Assembly (NCBI RefSeq): GCF_014201355.1
Contig: NZ_JACHEG010000013.1
Location: forward strand, 1 to 64,000
Direction of reading: 5' to 3'
Origin: Aliirhizobium wenxiniae
GTDB lineage: Bacteria; Pseudomonadota; Alphaproteobacteria; Rhizobiales; Rhizobiaceae
Length of the DNA stretch: 64,000 nucleotides
The notes under the pieces are model-generated. The model made no database searches. It was not told where the DNA came from and saw only the letters and a list, made by a program, of their open reading frames with translations. Below are positions 33,075 through 41,970 of this stretch, one piece after another. Made by a program: the position numbers and the translations under genes. Position 1 is the stretch's first letter. Each line of letters starts with the position of its first letter.

Positions 33075-34733
33075 ATGTCCGTCATAATAGCCCTTATCGC
33101 CCTTGCTGGTCATATCGCGCTCCTTTTATGGGGAACGCGAATGGTGCAGACCGGCATCCAGCGCGCCTTCGGTCCCAGCCTGCGATCCTTTCTCGGGCAT
33201 ACGCTGAGCAACCGGCTGAAGGCATTTGCTGCCGGCATGGGCGTGACGGCCGTCCTGCAGAGCAGCACGGCGACGGGACTGATGGCGACGGGTTTTGCCG
33301 CTGGCGGGCTGGTCGATCTCGTGCCGGCGCTGGCGGTGATGCTGGGCGCCAATGTCGGCAGCACGCTGATCGTGCAGGTTCTGTCCTTCAATGTTGCGGC
33401 GGCATCACCGGCCTTGATCCTCATCGGCGTCCTGATGTTTCGGCGGGTGCAGAACCCGCAGGTGCATGATCTCGGCCGGGTGTTCATCGGCATCGGCTTC
33501 ATGCTGCTGGCACTGGATCAACTTCTGGATGTTCTCGGCGAATATGCAGATACGCCCGGCTTCGAAACCGTTCTCAATGCGATTTCAAAAGCTCCCACGC
33601 TCAGCCTGCTTCTTGCCGCAGCGCTGACATGGGCCGCCCATTCCAGCGTTGCTGTCGTGTTGCTGATCATGTCGCTTGCCAGCCAAGGCCTCCTTGATCC
33701 CTATCAGGCCTTTGCACTCACCCTTGGCGCAAATCTCGGCACAGCGATCAACCCGGTCGTAGAAGGGCAATCCGGCGCGGATCTCGCCGCTCGACGCGTG
33801 CCGATCGGCAATCTCCTAACACGCATTGTCGGCATTTTGATCGCCTTAGTTTTCCTTGAGCAAATCACCGGCGCGATGACGGCACTGGACGGAAACGGCG
33901 GCCGGATGGTCGCCAATTTCCATACCGGCTTCAACCTGATCGTGGCCCTCGTTTTCATGCCTGTGCTCACACCATTTGCCAACGCGCTGGTCCGCTACAT
34001 GCCGCACCGCATCGATGAGAGCGATCCCGGCAATCCGCGTTATCTCGACCCGTCCGCCAAGGAGACACCGATTGTCGCACTGCAGGCTGCCGCCCGCGAA
34101 GTTCTGCGCCTTGTCGACATTTTGGAAGGCATGCTTGCCGGCACCAAGAAGGGGTTGAACAGCAGTGACCGCCAGGCCCTCTCAGCCTTGCGCAATCAGG
34201 ATACGGTGCTCGACCGCCTCAACACGGCGGTCAAATATTACCTGACATCCATCGACCCTGACGAACTGAGCGATGCGGACAAACAGCGGCTGGAAGAAAT
34301 TCTCATATTCTCGACGGGGCTGGAGCATGCTGGCGACGTACTGGACCAGAACGTGCTGCCGCATCTGGCAAAACGTCTGCGGCGCGGCCTGAAATTCTCC
34401 AAACCGGCAAAACGTGAACTCGACGACCTGTTCGACCGGCTGTCGGCAAACCTGCGTACGGCAGCCGCTCTGTTCATGTCGCAGGATGAACGCATGGCGC
34501 GCATGCTGGCGGAAGAGAAGGTGATTTTTCGCAGATCCGAGCGCGAAGGGACTAAGGCGCATTTCGAGCGGCTGCGACAAGGTGACCTAGCATCGGCTGA
34601 AAGCAGCTCACTGCATCTCGATCTGCTGCGTGATCTCAAGCAGATCAATTCCCATCTCGTGGCAGCGACCGCATATCCCGTGCTCGAACAGCAGGGCGAG
34701 CTACTTCAAAGCCGGATAACCGCTCGAAGCTGA
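33075..34733 (+). CDS. Na/phosphate cotransporter family protein with PhoU-like C-terminal domain
   Basis: 552 residues. The N-terminal membrane part has two inverted Na_Pi_cotrans repeats, each with the signature serine-rich turn: VLQSSTATGLMATGFAAGG (about 55-73) and AHSSVAVVLLIMSLASQG (about 188-205). Partner segments are LAVMLGANVGSTLIVQVLSF and TLGANLGTAINPVVEGQSG. From about 340 to the end a helical PhoU-like domain follows (LRLVDILEGMLAG, LSALRNQDTVLDRLNTAVK). Such proteins move phosphate with sodium. The start codon lies 104 bases after ugpC, so it may have its own promoter, but its presence beside organophosphate importers fits a phosphorus theme. Confidence 0.88.
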   Translation: MSVIIALIALAGHIALLLWGTRMVQTGIQRAFGPSLRSFLGHTLSNRLKAFAAGMGVTAVLQSSTATGLMATGFAAGGLVDLVPALAVMLGANVGSTLIVQVLSFNVAAASPALILIGVLMFRRVQNPQVHDLGRVFIGIGFMLLALDQLLDVLGEYADTPGFETVLNAISKAPTLSLLLAAALTWAAHSSVAVVLLIMSLASQGLLDPYQAFALTLGANLGTAINPVVEGQSGADLAARRVPIGNLLTRIVGILIALVFLEQITGAMTALDGNGGRMVANFHTGFNLIVALVFMPVLTPFANALVRYMPHRIDESDPGNPRYLDPSAKETPIVALQAAAREVLRLVDILEGMLAGTKKGLNSSDRQALSALRNQDTVLDRLNTAVKYYLTSIDPDELSDADKQRLEEILIFSTGLEHAGDVLDQNVLPHLAKRLRRGLKFSKPAKRELDDLFDRLSANLRTAAALFMSQDERMARMLAEEKVIFRRSEREGTKAHFERLRQGDLASAESSSLHLDLLRDLKQINSHLVAATAYPVLEQQGELLQSRITARS

Positions 34734-35133
34734 GATTTTATATCAAGGTATGAGCGTCTATTTCACTAAATATTAGCCACAGGATGGTTAAAGGTGGTGT
34801 TCTCATATGTGGCTTGAACAATGATACCTTTGTCCGTCCACGAGAGGTTTGAGATCTCAGGATATTGATTCAGACACGCGGCGTGTCGAAGCCGTGATCT
34901 CCTCTAAGTCATTACATGCTATTGAAGAGATATGAACCTGCGGCCCTGGTCTATTTGAAATTTAGTAACGAACAACAAGCGAGGCTGGACGTACTCGCGC
35001 GGCGGAATTTAAGCCCTTCTCTCAAAAATCGACACAACGATCCGATTGATTGTTTCACCAGGCGATTGAGGGCTGTCTCCGGATGCAGACGCCTCAATCT
35101 CGTCGGCCCGACTTCCCAAACCGGTAGGATCCA
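34734..35133. other. Convergent intergenic region, nothing recognised
   Basis: About 400 bases separate the convergent Na/phosphate transporter gene and the polyol ABC ATPase gene. GC content is lower than in the flanks. A plus-strand frame at 34916-35200 overlaps the end of the ATPase gene, has no ribosome site and no recognisable domain. No strong terminator hairpin was found by eye. Confidence 0.4.
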
Positions 35134-36138
35134 TCAGGCCCTGATAGCAAGGCCCTTGTCGTCGAAACGGTGCAGTTTGGTTTCATCCGGCGTCAGGTAG
35201 ACGGTGTCGCCGTGATGGGCGCCGAACTCGCCGCTGGCGCGTGCGGTCATCTGGCCGATGCCTTCGACATCGAGATGCAGGAAGGTGTCGGCGCCGAGAT
35301 GTTCGGCAACGGTGACCTTGCCCTTCCAGGTGCCGCTCTCCTTCGACAGCGTCAGGTGCTCGGGACGGATGCCGGCGGTGGTCGCACCCTTGGACCTGGC
35401 ATAGTCGCCGGTGATTAGGTTCATCCGCGGCGAGCCGATGAAGCCCGCCACGAACAGGTTGCGCGGCGTCAGATAGAGTTCCATCGGCGAACCGACCTGT
35501 TCGATATTGCCGCGATTGAGCACGACGATCTTGTCGGCCATGGTCATGGCTTCGATCTGGTCGTGGGTGACATAGATCATCGTCGTCTTCAGCTGGTTGT
35601 GAAGATCACTGATCTCGAGACGCATCGTGCCGCGCAGAGCTGCATCGAGGTTGGAGAGCGGTTCGTCGAAGAGGAAGGCGGAGGGTTCGCGGACGATGGC
35701 GCGACCGATCGCGACACGCTGGCGCTGACCGCCGGAAAGTTGCGAGGGGCGGCGCTCCAGATAGTCGGTGAGGTTCAGAACCTTGGCGGCGGCTTCGACC
35801 TTCTTGTCGATCGCCGACTGTTCCATCTTCGCCATCTTCAGCGGGAAGGCGATGTTTTTCCTGACGCTCATATGCGGGTAGAGCGCATAGGACTGGAAGA
35901 CCATGGCGAGGCCGCGGGCGGCGGGGGCCGCTTCCGTGACATCCTTGCCGTCGATGGTGATGGTGCCGCCGGTCAGGTCTTCAAGGCCGGCGATCAGGCG
36001 CAGGAGCGTGGACTTGCCGCTGCCCGAAGGACCGACGAAGACGACGAATTCGCCTTCCTTGATTTCCAGATCGACCGACGGGATGACCTTGGCTTCGCCG
36101 AAATGCTTCTGGACTTGTCTGAGTGTAATGCTGCCCAT
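35134..36138 (-). CDS. Polyol ABC transporter ATPase (MalK/SmoK-like)
   Basis: 334 residues. Walker A GPSGSGKS (36-43), Q-loop MVFQSYALYPHMSVRKN, signature LSGGQRQRVAIGRAIV, Walker B AFLFDEPLSNLD, H-loop VTHDQIEAMTMAD. The C-terminal regulatory domain includes TAGIRPEHLTLS and VAEHLGADTFLHLDVEG. It is the last gene of the minus-strand arm of the polyol locus and serves the two permeases before it. The binding protein for this system is encoded on the other arm at 40519-41832. Confidence 0.92.
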   Translation of the reverse strand: MGSITLRQVQKHFGEAKVIPSVDLEIKEGEFVVFVGPSGSGKSTLLRLIAGLEDLTGGTITIDGKDVTEAAPAARGLAMVFQSYALYPHMSVRKNIAFPLKMAKMEQSAIDKKVEAAAKVLNLTDYLERRPSQLSGGQRQRVAIGRAIVREPSAFLFDEPLSNLDAALRGTMRLEISDLHNQLKTTMIYVTHDQIEAMTMADKIVVLNRGNIEQVGSPMELYLTPRNLFVAGFIGSPRMNLITGDYARSKGATTAGIRPEHLTLSKESGTWKGKVTVAEHLGADTFLHLDVEGIGQMTARASGEFGAHHGDTVYLTPDETKLHRFDDKGLAIRA

Positions 36139-36150
36139 GATCGGAATTCC

Positions 36151-36975
36151 TTACTTAACCGCGCCAAACGTGAGGCCGCGAACGAGTTGCTTCTGGCTGA
36201 ACCAGCCGAGGATGAGGATCGGCGCAATCGCCATGGTCGAAGCTGCCGAAAGCTTTGCCCAGAACAACCCCTGAGGTGACGAGAAGGAGGCGATGAAGGC
36301 CGTCAGCGGCGCCGCATTGGTGGTCGTCAGCTGAATGGTCCAGAACGCTTCGTTCCAGGCAAGGATGATGTTGAGAAGCAGGGTCGAGGCAATGCCCGGA
36401 ACCGCCATAGGGGTCAGCACATAGACGATCTCTTTCCAGAGGCTTGCACCATCCATGCGGGCCGCTTCCAGGATCTCGCCAGGAATTTCGCGGAAATAGG
36501 TGTAGAGCATCCAGATGACGATCGGCAGGTTGATCAGCGTCAGCATGATGGTCAGGCCGACGCGGCTGTCGAGCAGGCCGAAGGTGCGGAAGATGATGAA
36601 GATCGGCAGAAGAACCGCAACCGAGGGCATCATCTTGGTCGAGAGCATCCACATGAGGATGTCCTTCGTCCGCTTGGTCGGGGCGAATGCCATGGCCCAG
36701 GCGGACGGGATGGCGATGATCAGCGCCAGGATGGTGGAACCGACCGAGAGGATCACCGAGTTCATGAACGGCTTGAAGTAATCGCGCTGCGTCTGAACGG
36801 TGACGTAATTCTCGAACGTGCCGGACGGGATGAGCGAGAAGCCGGCAATGGCTTCCTGCTCCGTCTTCAGGCTGGTGATGATCGCGTAGAGGATCGGAAA
36901 GAAGATGAGGAGCGCCACAACCCAGGCGGCAACGCTCCAGCCGATCTTAGCTCCGGTGGAAACTGAACGAGCCAT
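36151..36975 (-). CDS. Polyol ABC transporter permease (MalG/SmoG-like)
   Basis: 274 residues with six expected membrane helices. The N-terminal helix is WVVALLIFFPILYAIITSLKTE, followed by IPSAWAMAFAPTKRTKDILMW. The EAA loop reads EILEAARMDGASLWKEIVYVLTPM (about 170-193), and AWNEAFWTIQLTTTNAAPLTAFI follows. This permease class imports mannitol, sorbitol and related polyols in rhizobia. It follows the other permease by 11 bases and precedes the ATPase by 12. Confidence 0.92.
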   Translation of the reverse strand: MARSVSTGAKIGWSVAAWVVALLIFFPILYAIITSLKTEQEAIAGFSLIPSGTFENYVTVQTQRDYFKPFMNSVILSVGSTILALIIAIPSAWAMAFAPTKRTKDILMWMLSTKMMPSVAVLLPIFIIFRTFGLLDSRVGLTIMLTLINLPIVIWMLYTYFREIPGEILEAARMDGASLWKEIVYVLTPMAVPGIASTLLLNIILAWNEAFWTIQLTTTNAAPLTAFIASFSSPQGLFWAKLSAASTMAIAPILILGWFSQKQLVRGLTFGAVK

Positions 36976-36986
36976 GATCTTCTCTC

Positions 36987-37859
36987 CTACTTGTCCAGGT
37001 TCTTGCCGACGGCGCGCATCAGGAAGATGGCGACGATATTGGCGAGAACGACTGCGATGATACCGCCTGCCGCACCGCCGCCGACGTCGTAACCGAGACG
37101 CGCGGTGCGGTAGATCAGGAAGGTGAGGTTGGTCGATGCGTAGCCCGGTCCGCCATTGGTGGTGACGAGGATTTCCGCATAGATGCCGAGCAGGAAGATC
37201 GTCTGGATCAGGATGACGACCGTGACGGCACGCGAAAGATGCGGGATCGTCAGGTAGATGAAGCGGTTGAAGAAGTTGGCGCCGTCCATCTCTGCTGCCT
37301 CACGCTGCTCGCTGTCGAGGGACTGCAGAGCGGTGAGCAGGATCAGGGTCGCAAAAGGCAGCCATTGCCAGGCGACGATGATGATAACCGAGAAGAGCGG
37401 ATATTGGGCGAACCAGTCGATCGGCTGCAGCCCGAAGAATTTGGCGATATCGGCAAACACACCATAACCCGGATGCATGATCATGTTTTTCCAGATCAAG
37501 GCAGCTACCGGCGGCATGACGAAGAAGGGCGAGATCACCAGGATGCGGACGATGCCCTGGCCGAAGATCGGCTGGTCGATCAGGAGCGCGATCGCGGTAC
37601 CACCGATGACGGTGATGGCCAGCACGCCGAGAACCAGCAGCAACGTATTCCAGATCGACTGGAAGAAGGCCGGATCGGTGTAGAAATACTGGTAATTGAA
37701 GAAGCCTGCGAACGATACATTCATCGGCGTCAGCAGGTTGTAGTTCTGGAAGGAGTAGTACAGCGTCATTGCGAGCGGTACGGCCATCCAGATCAGAAGA
37801 ACGACGACGGAGGGCGCCATCATAAGGCGTGCCAACGTCCTGGTGTTCTGCGTTGCCAT
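36987..37859 (-). CDS. Polyol ABC transporter permease (MalF/SmoF-like)
   Basis: 290 residues from ATG 37859, behind GGGGAGG; the open frame extends upstream, but MATQNTRTLARLMMAPSVVVLL is the natural start. The segment YYSFQNYNLLTPMNVSFAGFFNYQYF (about 35-60) is typical for sorbitol/mannitol permeases. The EAA loop is EQREAAEMDGANFFNRFIYLTIPHL (about 183-207), then ILVTTNGGPGYASTNLTFLIY. It partners the SmoG-like permease. A gap of 79 bases separates it from the epimerase gene upstream, so the transporter genes may still be read through from the kinase promoter. Confidence 0.92.
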   Translation of the reverse strand: MATQNTRTLARLMMAPSVVVLLIWMAVPLAMTLYYSFQNYNLLTPMNVSFAGFFNYQYFYTDPAFFQSIWNTLLLVLGVLAITVIGGTAIALLIDQPIFGQGIVRILVISPFFVMPPVAALIWKNMIMHPGYGVFADIAKFFGLQPIDWFAQYPLFSVIIIVAWQWLPFATLILLTALQSLDSEQREAAEMDGANFFNRFIYLTIPHLSRAVTVVILIQTIFLLGIYAEILVTTNGGPGYASTNLTFLIYRTARLGYDVGGGAAGGIIAVVLANIVAIFLMRAVGKNLDK

Positions 37860-37938
37860 CTTAAAAAACCTCCCCGGAGAAGACTGGGATGTCTGCCAAT
37901 GAGCAGACATCGAAACATTTTCACGGTTGCAAAAGGAT

Positions 37939-39210
37939 TCAGACGGCGTCGGGGCGAGCCGCGCGGTCATAAACGCCCAGGACTTCATCGACGGCAGCGA
38001 TGAGGATGTCCTGCATTCCGGACGCATCAGTCAGTGCATATTGCGGCAGATACTGACGCAGGAGGGGCTCTGGGATCCGCCTGCCCTCCAGTGCCTTGGC
38101 CAAGGCATCGACGGCCGCGGCGGCTTCCGGCCTGTTCCAGTAATAGCGGATCCGGTCGCTGTAGCTGTAGTGTCGCTGGAGACGGAGCGCGGCCTCGTCG
38201 CCATGGTAGTGACCCTGCCAGTCATCCGGGTGTTCGAGCATGAGCTTTTCCATCGTCGCGGCCAGCGGACGCGCGCCGTAGGACGGCGCTAGTTCCGATG
38301 CGATCATGTCGAGAGCGTAAAGCGCTTCGCGATAGGCAAACGTCAGTCCGGGACCGACCTTCAGAATCGCAAATCCATCCTTCACCAGCGAAGCGAGCGC
38401 TTCCTCTGGCTGATAATCCGTGGAGTGAGCCTCGAAGACCAGCCGGTCATCGTCCTGAAGGACCGCGGCCAGCGACACGGCCTTGGGCGGATCGTAGACG
38501 ATGACGTTCTCGCTACCGAATTCGACGCCGGGCTGGACGACGAATGCCAGAACCCGCTCGAACGCATCGCCAAGCCCCGCAGCCTCGAATATCTCCCGGT
38601 GGATCCCGATCGTCGCACGGGCAGCATCCGGCGACGTCGGCTCCACGGTGTCGAGTACGTGATCCGCGCCGCCCGGCACCGGGACTTCGGTCCCCAGAAT
38701 ATAGACCGGCATGGGCAGGCCCACTGCCTTCGCGGTCTCTTCAGCGATTGCGCACAGATCGGCAGCACGCCCGGCAATCGTCCGGTCACCGAGCGCGATC
38801 GGCTCGCCGGCACATCCCATCGAGGTGTCGATGTGGATCTTGCTGAACCCTGCTGCCACATAGGCTCGAACCATGTCGCGCGCCTTGGACAGAGCCTCCT
38901 CGGCGCGCTGCTTGCGCCAAGGGTTCGGACCAAGATGATCGCCGCCGAAGATCACCAGATCGCGGCGCAGCCCTTCCTCGTCCGCGATTTTCCCGACGAG
39001 ATCAACAAAATCGGCGGGCGTCATTCCGGTGTAGCCCCCCAGATGGTTCACCTGGTTGCAGGTGGCCTCGATCAGAACATGACTTTCGGTGACGCGGGCA
39101 CGGCGAACTGCCGCTCGCAGAACGACCGGATGGGCCGAGCATACGGATGTGATTCCGAAGGGAGATCCTTTTACGCGCGCTGCGGCCAGTTCCAGGAGAT
39201 ACTTGCTCAT
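37939..39210 (-). CDS. GatZ/KbaZ-family protein, probable D-tagatose 6-phosphate 4-epimerase (PF08013)
   Basis: 423 residues, full length for the family. Conserved parts include GITSVCSAHPVVLRAAVRRA, LIEATCNQVNHLGGYTGMTPADF, VIFGGDHLGPNPWRKQ, FSKIHIDTSMGCAGEP, VYILGTEVPVPGG and AHSTDYQPEEAL. In enteric bacteria GatZ/KbaZ supports the tagatose-bisphosphate aldolase GatY/KbaY. No GatY gene is present here. In Agrobacterium tumefaciens a PF08013 protein with the same neighbours was shown to epimerise D-tagatose 6-phosphate to D-fructose 6-phosphate on its own, and that function fits this locus better. It starts one base after the kinase stop. Confidence 0.88.
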   Translation of the reverse strand: MSKYLLELAAARVKGSPFGITSVCSAHPVVLRAAVRRARVTESHVLIEATCNQVNHLGGYTGMTPADFVDLVGKIADEEGLRRDLVIFGGDHLGPNPWRKQRAEEALSKARDMVRAYVAAGFSKIHIDTSMGCAGEPIALGDRTIAGRAADLCAIAEETAKAVGLPMPVYILGTEVPVPGGADHVLDTVEPTSPDAARATIGIHREIFEAAGLGDAFERVLAFVVQPGVEFGSENVIVYDPPKAVSLAAVLQDDDRLVFEAHSTDYQPEEALASLVKDGFAILKVGPGLTFAYREALYALDMIASELAPSYGARPLAATMEKLMLEHPDDWQGHYHGDEAALRLQRHYSYSDRIRYYWNRPEAAAAVDALAKALEGRRIPEPLLRQYLPQYALTDASGMQDILIAAVDEVLGVYDRAARPDAV

Positions 39211-39211
39211 G

Positions 39212-40195
39212 TCAGTTGTCCGATCGGTTGGCGTGGATGAATTCGTCTAGTTCCGCGAAGCTGGAGACACCCTCCATCGGGCCCCGGCGCGTAACCGTTC
39301 TCGCTCCTGCAGCGTTTGCGTATCGAAGTGCATCCTCGGGAGATTTCCCCTGCCGACGGCAAGTGACGTAGGTCGCGCCGAAACAGTCGCCTGCCCCGGT
39401 CGGATCGACTTCTTCGACAATGAAGGCCGGGCAATCCAAATGCTGCCCCGCGACGAAACAGGATGAACCCTTCGCGCCGCGCTTGAGAACGATCTCCGCG
39501 ACACCGGATGAGAGAAGTTTGCCGACAGCCTCCGCCTCGTCATCGACACCTGCGGCAATAGCGAGCTCCTCACCCGACGGCAGAAGCAGATCGGTGACTG
39601 CAAGGATCTGGTCCAGCCGCCTGCGAGCGTCCTCCTGCCCGGCGAGCAGTTCCTTGCGAATATTCGGATCGAAGGACACCGAGCCGCCCCGCGACTTCAC
39701 CACGGCGACCGCCTCCATCAGGATCTCGGCGATGCCCGGAATAGCGAAGGCCGATCCCATGACATGCACGTGCCCTGCCCGCCCGATCAACGTCCTTGCA
39801 TTTTCGGTCATGCGGATCATGCCGGACGCGGACTTGGCGATATTGAAGACGAAGTCACGTGCACCATCCTCGCGATATCGCACAAATGCACTTCCCGTCG
39901 GCATGTCGGGCAGGATCTCGATCGCAGTGACATCGGCGCCGTCCCGCTTCAGCCGCTCGATGTTCAGGCGGCCAAAGTCATCCTCGCCAACGGCTGAGAT
40001 GATTCCGGCGGGGCTTCCAAGTCTGGCAACCTGATCGATGAAGATTGCGGGAGCGCCGCTTGGAAACGGTCCGATCAGCGACTGCGGCTCCATGAAGCCG
40101 GCCCCGATGGAGGTCGACATGATCTCCACCAGGATCTCGCCCGCCGTGATCGTCGGCCCAAGCGCTTCAGGGGCCAAAGGGGATGCGATTTTCAT
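39212..40195 (-). CDS. PfkB-family sugar kinase, probable D-tagatose 6-kinase
   Basis: 327 residues from ATG 40195 behind TTGGGAGG; the frame is open upstream into the regulatory region but has no ribosome site there. PfkB features: FPSGAPAIFIDQVARLGSPAG near residue 48, AVGEDDFGRLNIERL, and the C-terminal signature VDPTGAGDCFGATYVTCRRQG with the catalytic aspartate. In the D-altritol/galactitol pathway published for A. tumefaciens a kinase of this family (PF00294) phosphorylates D-tagatose at C6. Adjacent GatZ-like epimerase and dehydrogenases match that pathway. It is the first gene of the minus arm. Confidence 0.88.
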   Translation of the reverse strand: MKIASPLAPEALGPTITAGEILVEIMSTSIGAGFMEPQSLIGPFPSGAPAIFIDQVARLGSPAGIISAVGEDDFGRLNIERLKRDGADVTAIEILPDMPTGSAFVRYREDGARDFVFNIAKSASGMIRMTENARTLIGRAGHVHVMGSAFAIPGIAEILMEAVAVVKSRGGSVSFDPNIRKELLAGQEDARRRLDQILAVTDLLLPSGEELAIAAGVDDEAEAVGKLLSSGVAEIVLKRGAKGSSCFVAGQHLDCPAFIVEEVDPTGAGDCFGATYVTCRRQGKSPEDALRYANAAGARTVTRRGPMEGVSSFAELDEFIHANRSDN

Positions 40196-40280
40196 GGTTC
40201 CTCCCAAATGCTCGCGGCCTGCGGACCAAGCCTCAGACTTCGCGCAGCAATAAAAGGGAGGAAACCGCAAGTCAACTAAA

Positions 40281-40296
40281 TTTAACGCACGTAAAG
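40281..40296. promoter_or_regulatory. Candidate LacI-type operator near the kinase gene
   Basis: TTTAACGCACGTAAAG at 40281-40296 is an imperfect palindrome. It matches the reverse complement of the second site at 40469-40483 in 11 of 14 core positions. It lies 86 bases upstream of the kinase start. The probable ligand-responsive partner is the LacI protein at 43867-44907. Confidence 0.55.
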
Positions 40297-40437
40297 TTTT
40301 GCAATGCAGCGAAGTTGGGATAGAAAATTGAAAAACAGCAAACGGAATCAGCGCCTTGGAGATTGCTGCGTAAGCGATTTCGGCATTTTCCTGCATTCTC
40401 CGCTTTATCCATTGGCAATTTCTCGGCGGTCTACGGC

Positions 40438-40483
40438 TTGACAGAAAGCCTCAGCGAGGCAATAAAAGTTTACATGCGTAAGC
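40438..40483 (+). promoter_or_regulatory. Promoter and candidate operator of the polyol binding-protein operon
   Basis: TTGACA (40438-40443) and AATAAA (40461-40466) are separated by 17 bases, a good sigma-70 promoter. The spacer holds a small hairpin, GCCTC-AGC-GAGGC. Directly after the -10 box lies TTTACATGCGTAAGC (40469-40483), the second copy of the candidate operator seen at 40281. A further half-site, TTTACGCAC, follows at 40484-40492. A repressor on this site would cover the transcription start. Confidence 0.65.
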
Positions 40484-40518
40484 TTTACGCACCAACACTC
40501 GCAATGGAGGAGATTGTC

Positions 40519-41832
40519 ATGAGTGTGAAGACCAGCATTCTTTTGTCGTCTGTCGTCGGCTGCGGTCTCATCGCCGGCATGGCTCATGCCGAAGAGATCA
40601 CGGTTGCGACCGTCAACAACGGCGACATGATCATCATGCAGAAGCTGTCCACCAAGTGGGAGCAGGAAACGGGAAACAAGATCAACTGGGTCGTCCTGGA
40701 AGAAAACGTCCTTCGTGAACGCGTGACGACGGACATTGCGACGGGTAGCGGCCAGTTCGACATCATGACCATCGGCGGATACGAGGCACCGATCTGGGGC
40801 AAGTCCGGATGGCTTTCAGCCGTCGACGACCTCGGCGACGATTACGACTACAATGACTTGCTCGACCCCATCAAGAAGGGCCTGACGGTCGACGGCAAGC
40901 TTTATGCGGTCCCGTTCTATACGGAGAGCTCGTTCACTCTCTACCGCAAGGACCTGTTCGAAGCTGCCGGCATCAAGATGCCCGACCAACCGACATACGA
41001 GCAGATCAAGGAATACGCCGCCAAGCTCACCGACAAGTCGAAGGGCCAGAATGGCATCTGCCTTCGTGGCAAGCCGGGTTGGGGCGAGAACATGGCCTTC
41101 TTCGGCACCATGGTGAACACCTATGGCGGCCGCTGGTTCGACATGGACTGGAAGCCACAGCTCAATTCCGAGCCGTGGAAGAAAGCGACCACCGACTACG
41201 TGGAACTGCTGGGCAAATACGGTCCGCAGGGTGCAACCGCCAACGGCTTCAACGAAAACCAGACGCTATTTGCCACCGGCAAGTGCGCGATGTGGATCGA
41301 TGCGACATCGGCAGCAGGCCGCGTCTATGATCCAAAGCAGAGCCAGGTCGCGGACAAGGTGGCATTCACCCGCTCTCCTGTCGCTGTCACCCCCGCCGGT
41401 TCGAGCTGGTCGTGGTCGTGGAACCTTGCAATCCCGGCGACGACCAAGAAGGGTGAGACTGCGCGGTCGTTCCTGAAATGGGCAACGTCGAAGGACTATG
41501 TGAAGCTGGTCGGTGAATCCGAGGGATGGGTTGCCGTTCCTCCGGGCACCCGCAAGTCGACCTATGCCCTGCCGGAATACCAGAAGGCAGCACCATTCGC
41601 GGCGACGGTTCTCGAGGCGATCATGTCTGCTGACCCGTCGAAGCCGACCAAGGATCCGGTGCCCTATACCGGCGTCCAGTTCGTCGCCATTCCTGAATTC
41701 CAGGCAATCGGCACGTTCGTCGGCCAGCAGATCAGCGCGGCGCTTGCCGGACAACAGTCCGTCGATGCCACGCTGGAAGCGGCCCAGACCCAGGTGACCC
41801 GCGACATGACGCGCGCCGGCTATATCAAGTAG
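40519..41832 (+). CDS. Polyol ABC transporter periplasmic binding protein (SmoE-like)
   Basis: 437 residues from ATG 40519, downstream of GGAGGAG; the frame is open for 52 codons upstream across the promoter. The signal peptide is MSVKTSILLSSVVGCGLIAGMAHA, cleaved before EE. Family 1 landmarks are EEITVATVNNGDMIIMQKLS, FDIMTIGGYEAPIWGKSGWL, LYAVPFYTESSFTLYRKDLF, GWGENMAF and SSWSWSWNLAIPATTKKGE. It belongs to the sorbitol/mannitol/altritol group of binding proteins. The enzymes around it suggest D-altritol, galactitol or similar hexitols as ligand. Its permeases are on the divergent arm. Confidence 0.92.
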   Translation: MSVKTSILLSSVVGCGLIAGMAHAEEITVATVNNGDMIIMQKLSTKWEQETGNKINWVVLEENVLRERVTTDIATGSGQFDIMTIGGYEAPIWGKSGWLSAVDDLGDDYDYNDLLDPIKKGLTVDGKLYAVPFYTESSFTLYRKDLFEAAGIKMPDQPTYEQIKEYAAKLTDKSKGQNGICLRGKPGWGENMAFFGTMVNTYGGRWFDMDWKPQLNSEPWKKATTDYVELLGKYGPQGATANGFNENQTLFATGKCAMWIDATSAAGRVYDPKQSQVADKVAFTRSPVAVTPAGSSWSWSWNLAIPATTKKGETARSFLKWATSKDYVKLVGESEGWVAVPPGTRKSTYALPEYQKAAPFAATVLEAIMSADPSKPTKDPVPYTGVQFVAIPEFQAIGTFVGQQISAALAGQQSVDATLEAAQTQVTRDMTRAGYIK

Positions 41833-41839
41833 CACTCAA

Positions 41840-41861
41840 GGCCTGCCTTTCGGGGCGGGCC
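41840..41861 (+). promoter_or_regulatory. Intercistronic hairpin after the polyol binding-protein gene
   Basis: GGCCTGCC (41840-41847) pairs with GGCGGGCC (41854-41861), with one G-U pair and a 6-base loop, 8 bases after the stop codon. It is GC-rich and not followed by U residues. It should favour expression of the binding protein over the dehydrogenases that follow. Confidence 0.55.
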
Positions 41862-41970
41862 CTCCCGAGGGTGTCCGGCGGCTCAGGCCGTCGGGCATCG
41901 GGGCATCCTTTTGCAACATGAACCATGGACGGCATCTCCCGATGGGAGTGTGGCCGCTGGAGACATCACT

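Noticed and set aside
34916..35200. 94-codon plus-strand frame between the Na/phosphate and polyol genes
   Set aside because: It runs into the end of the ATPase gene on the other strand, with no ribosome site or domain.
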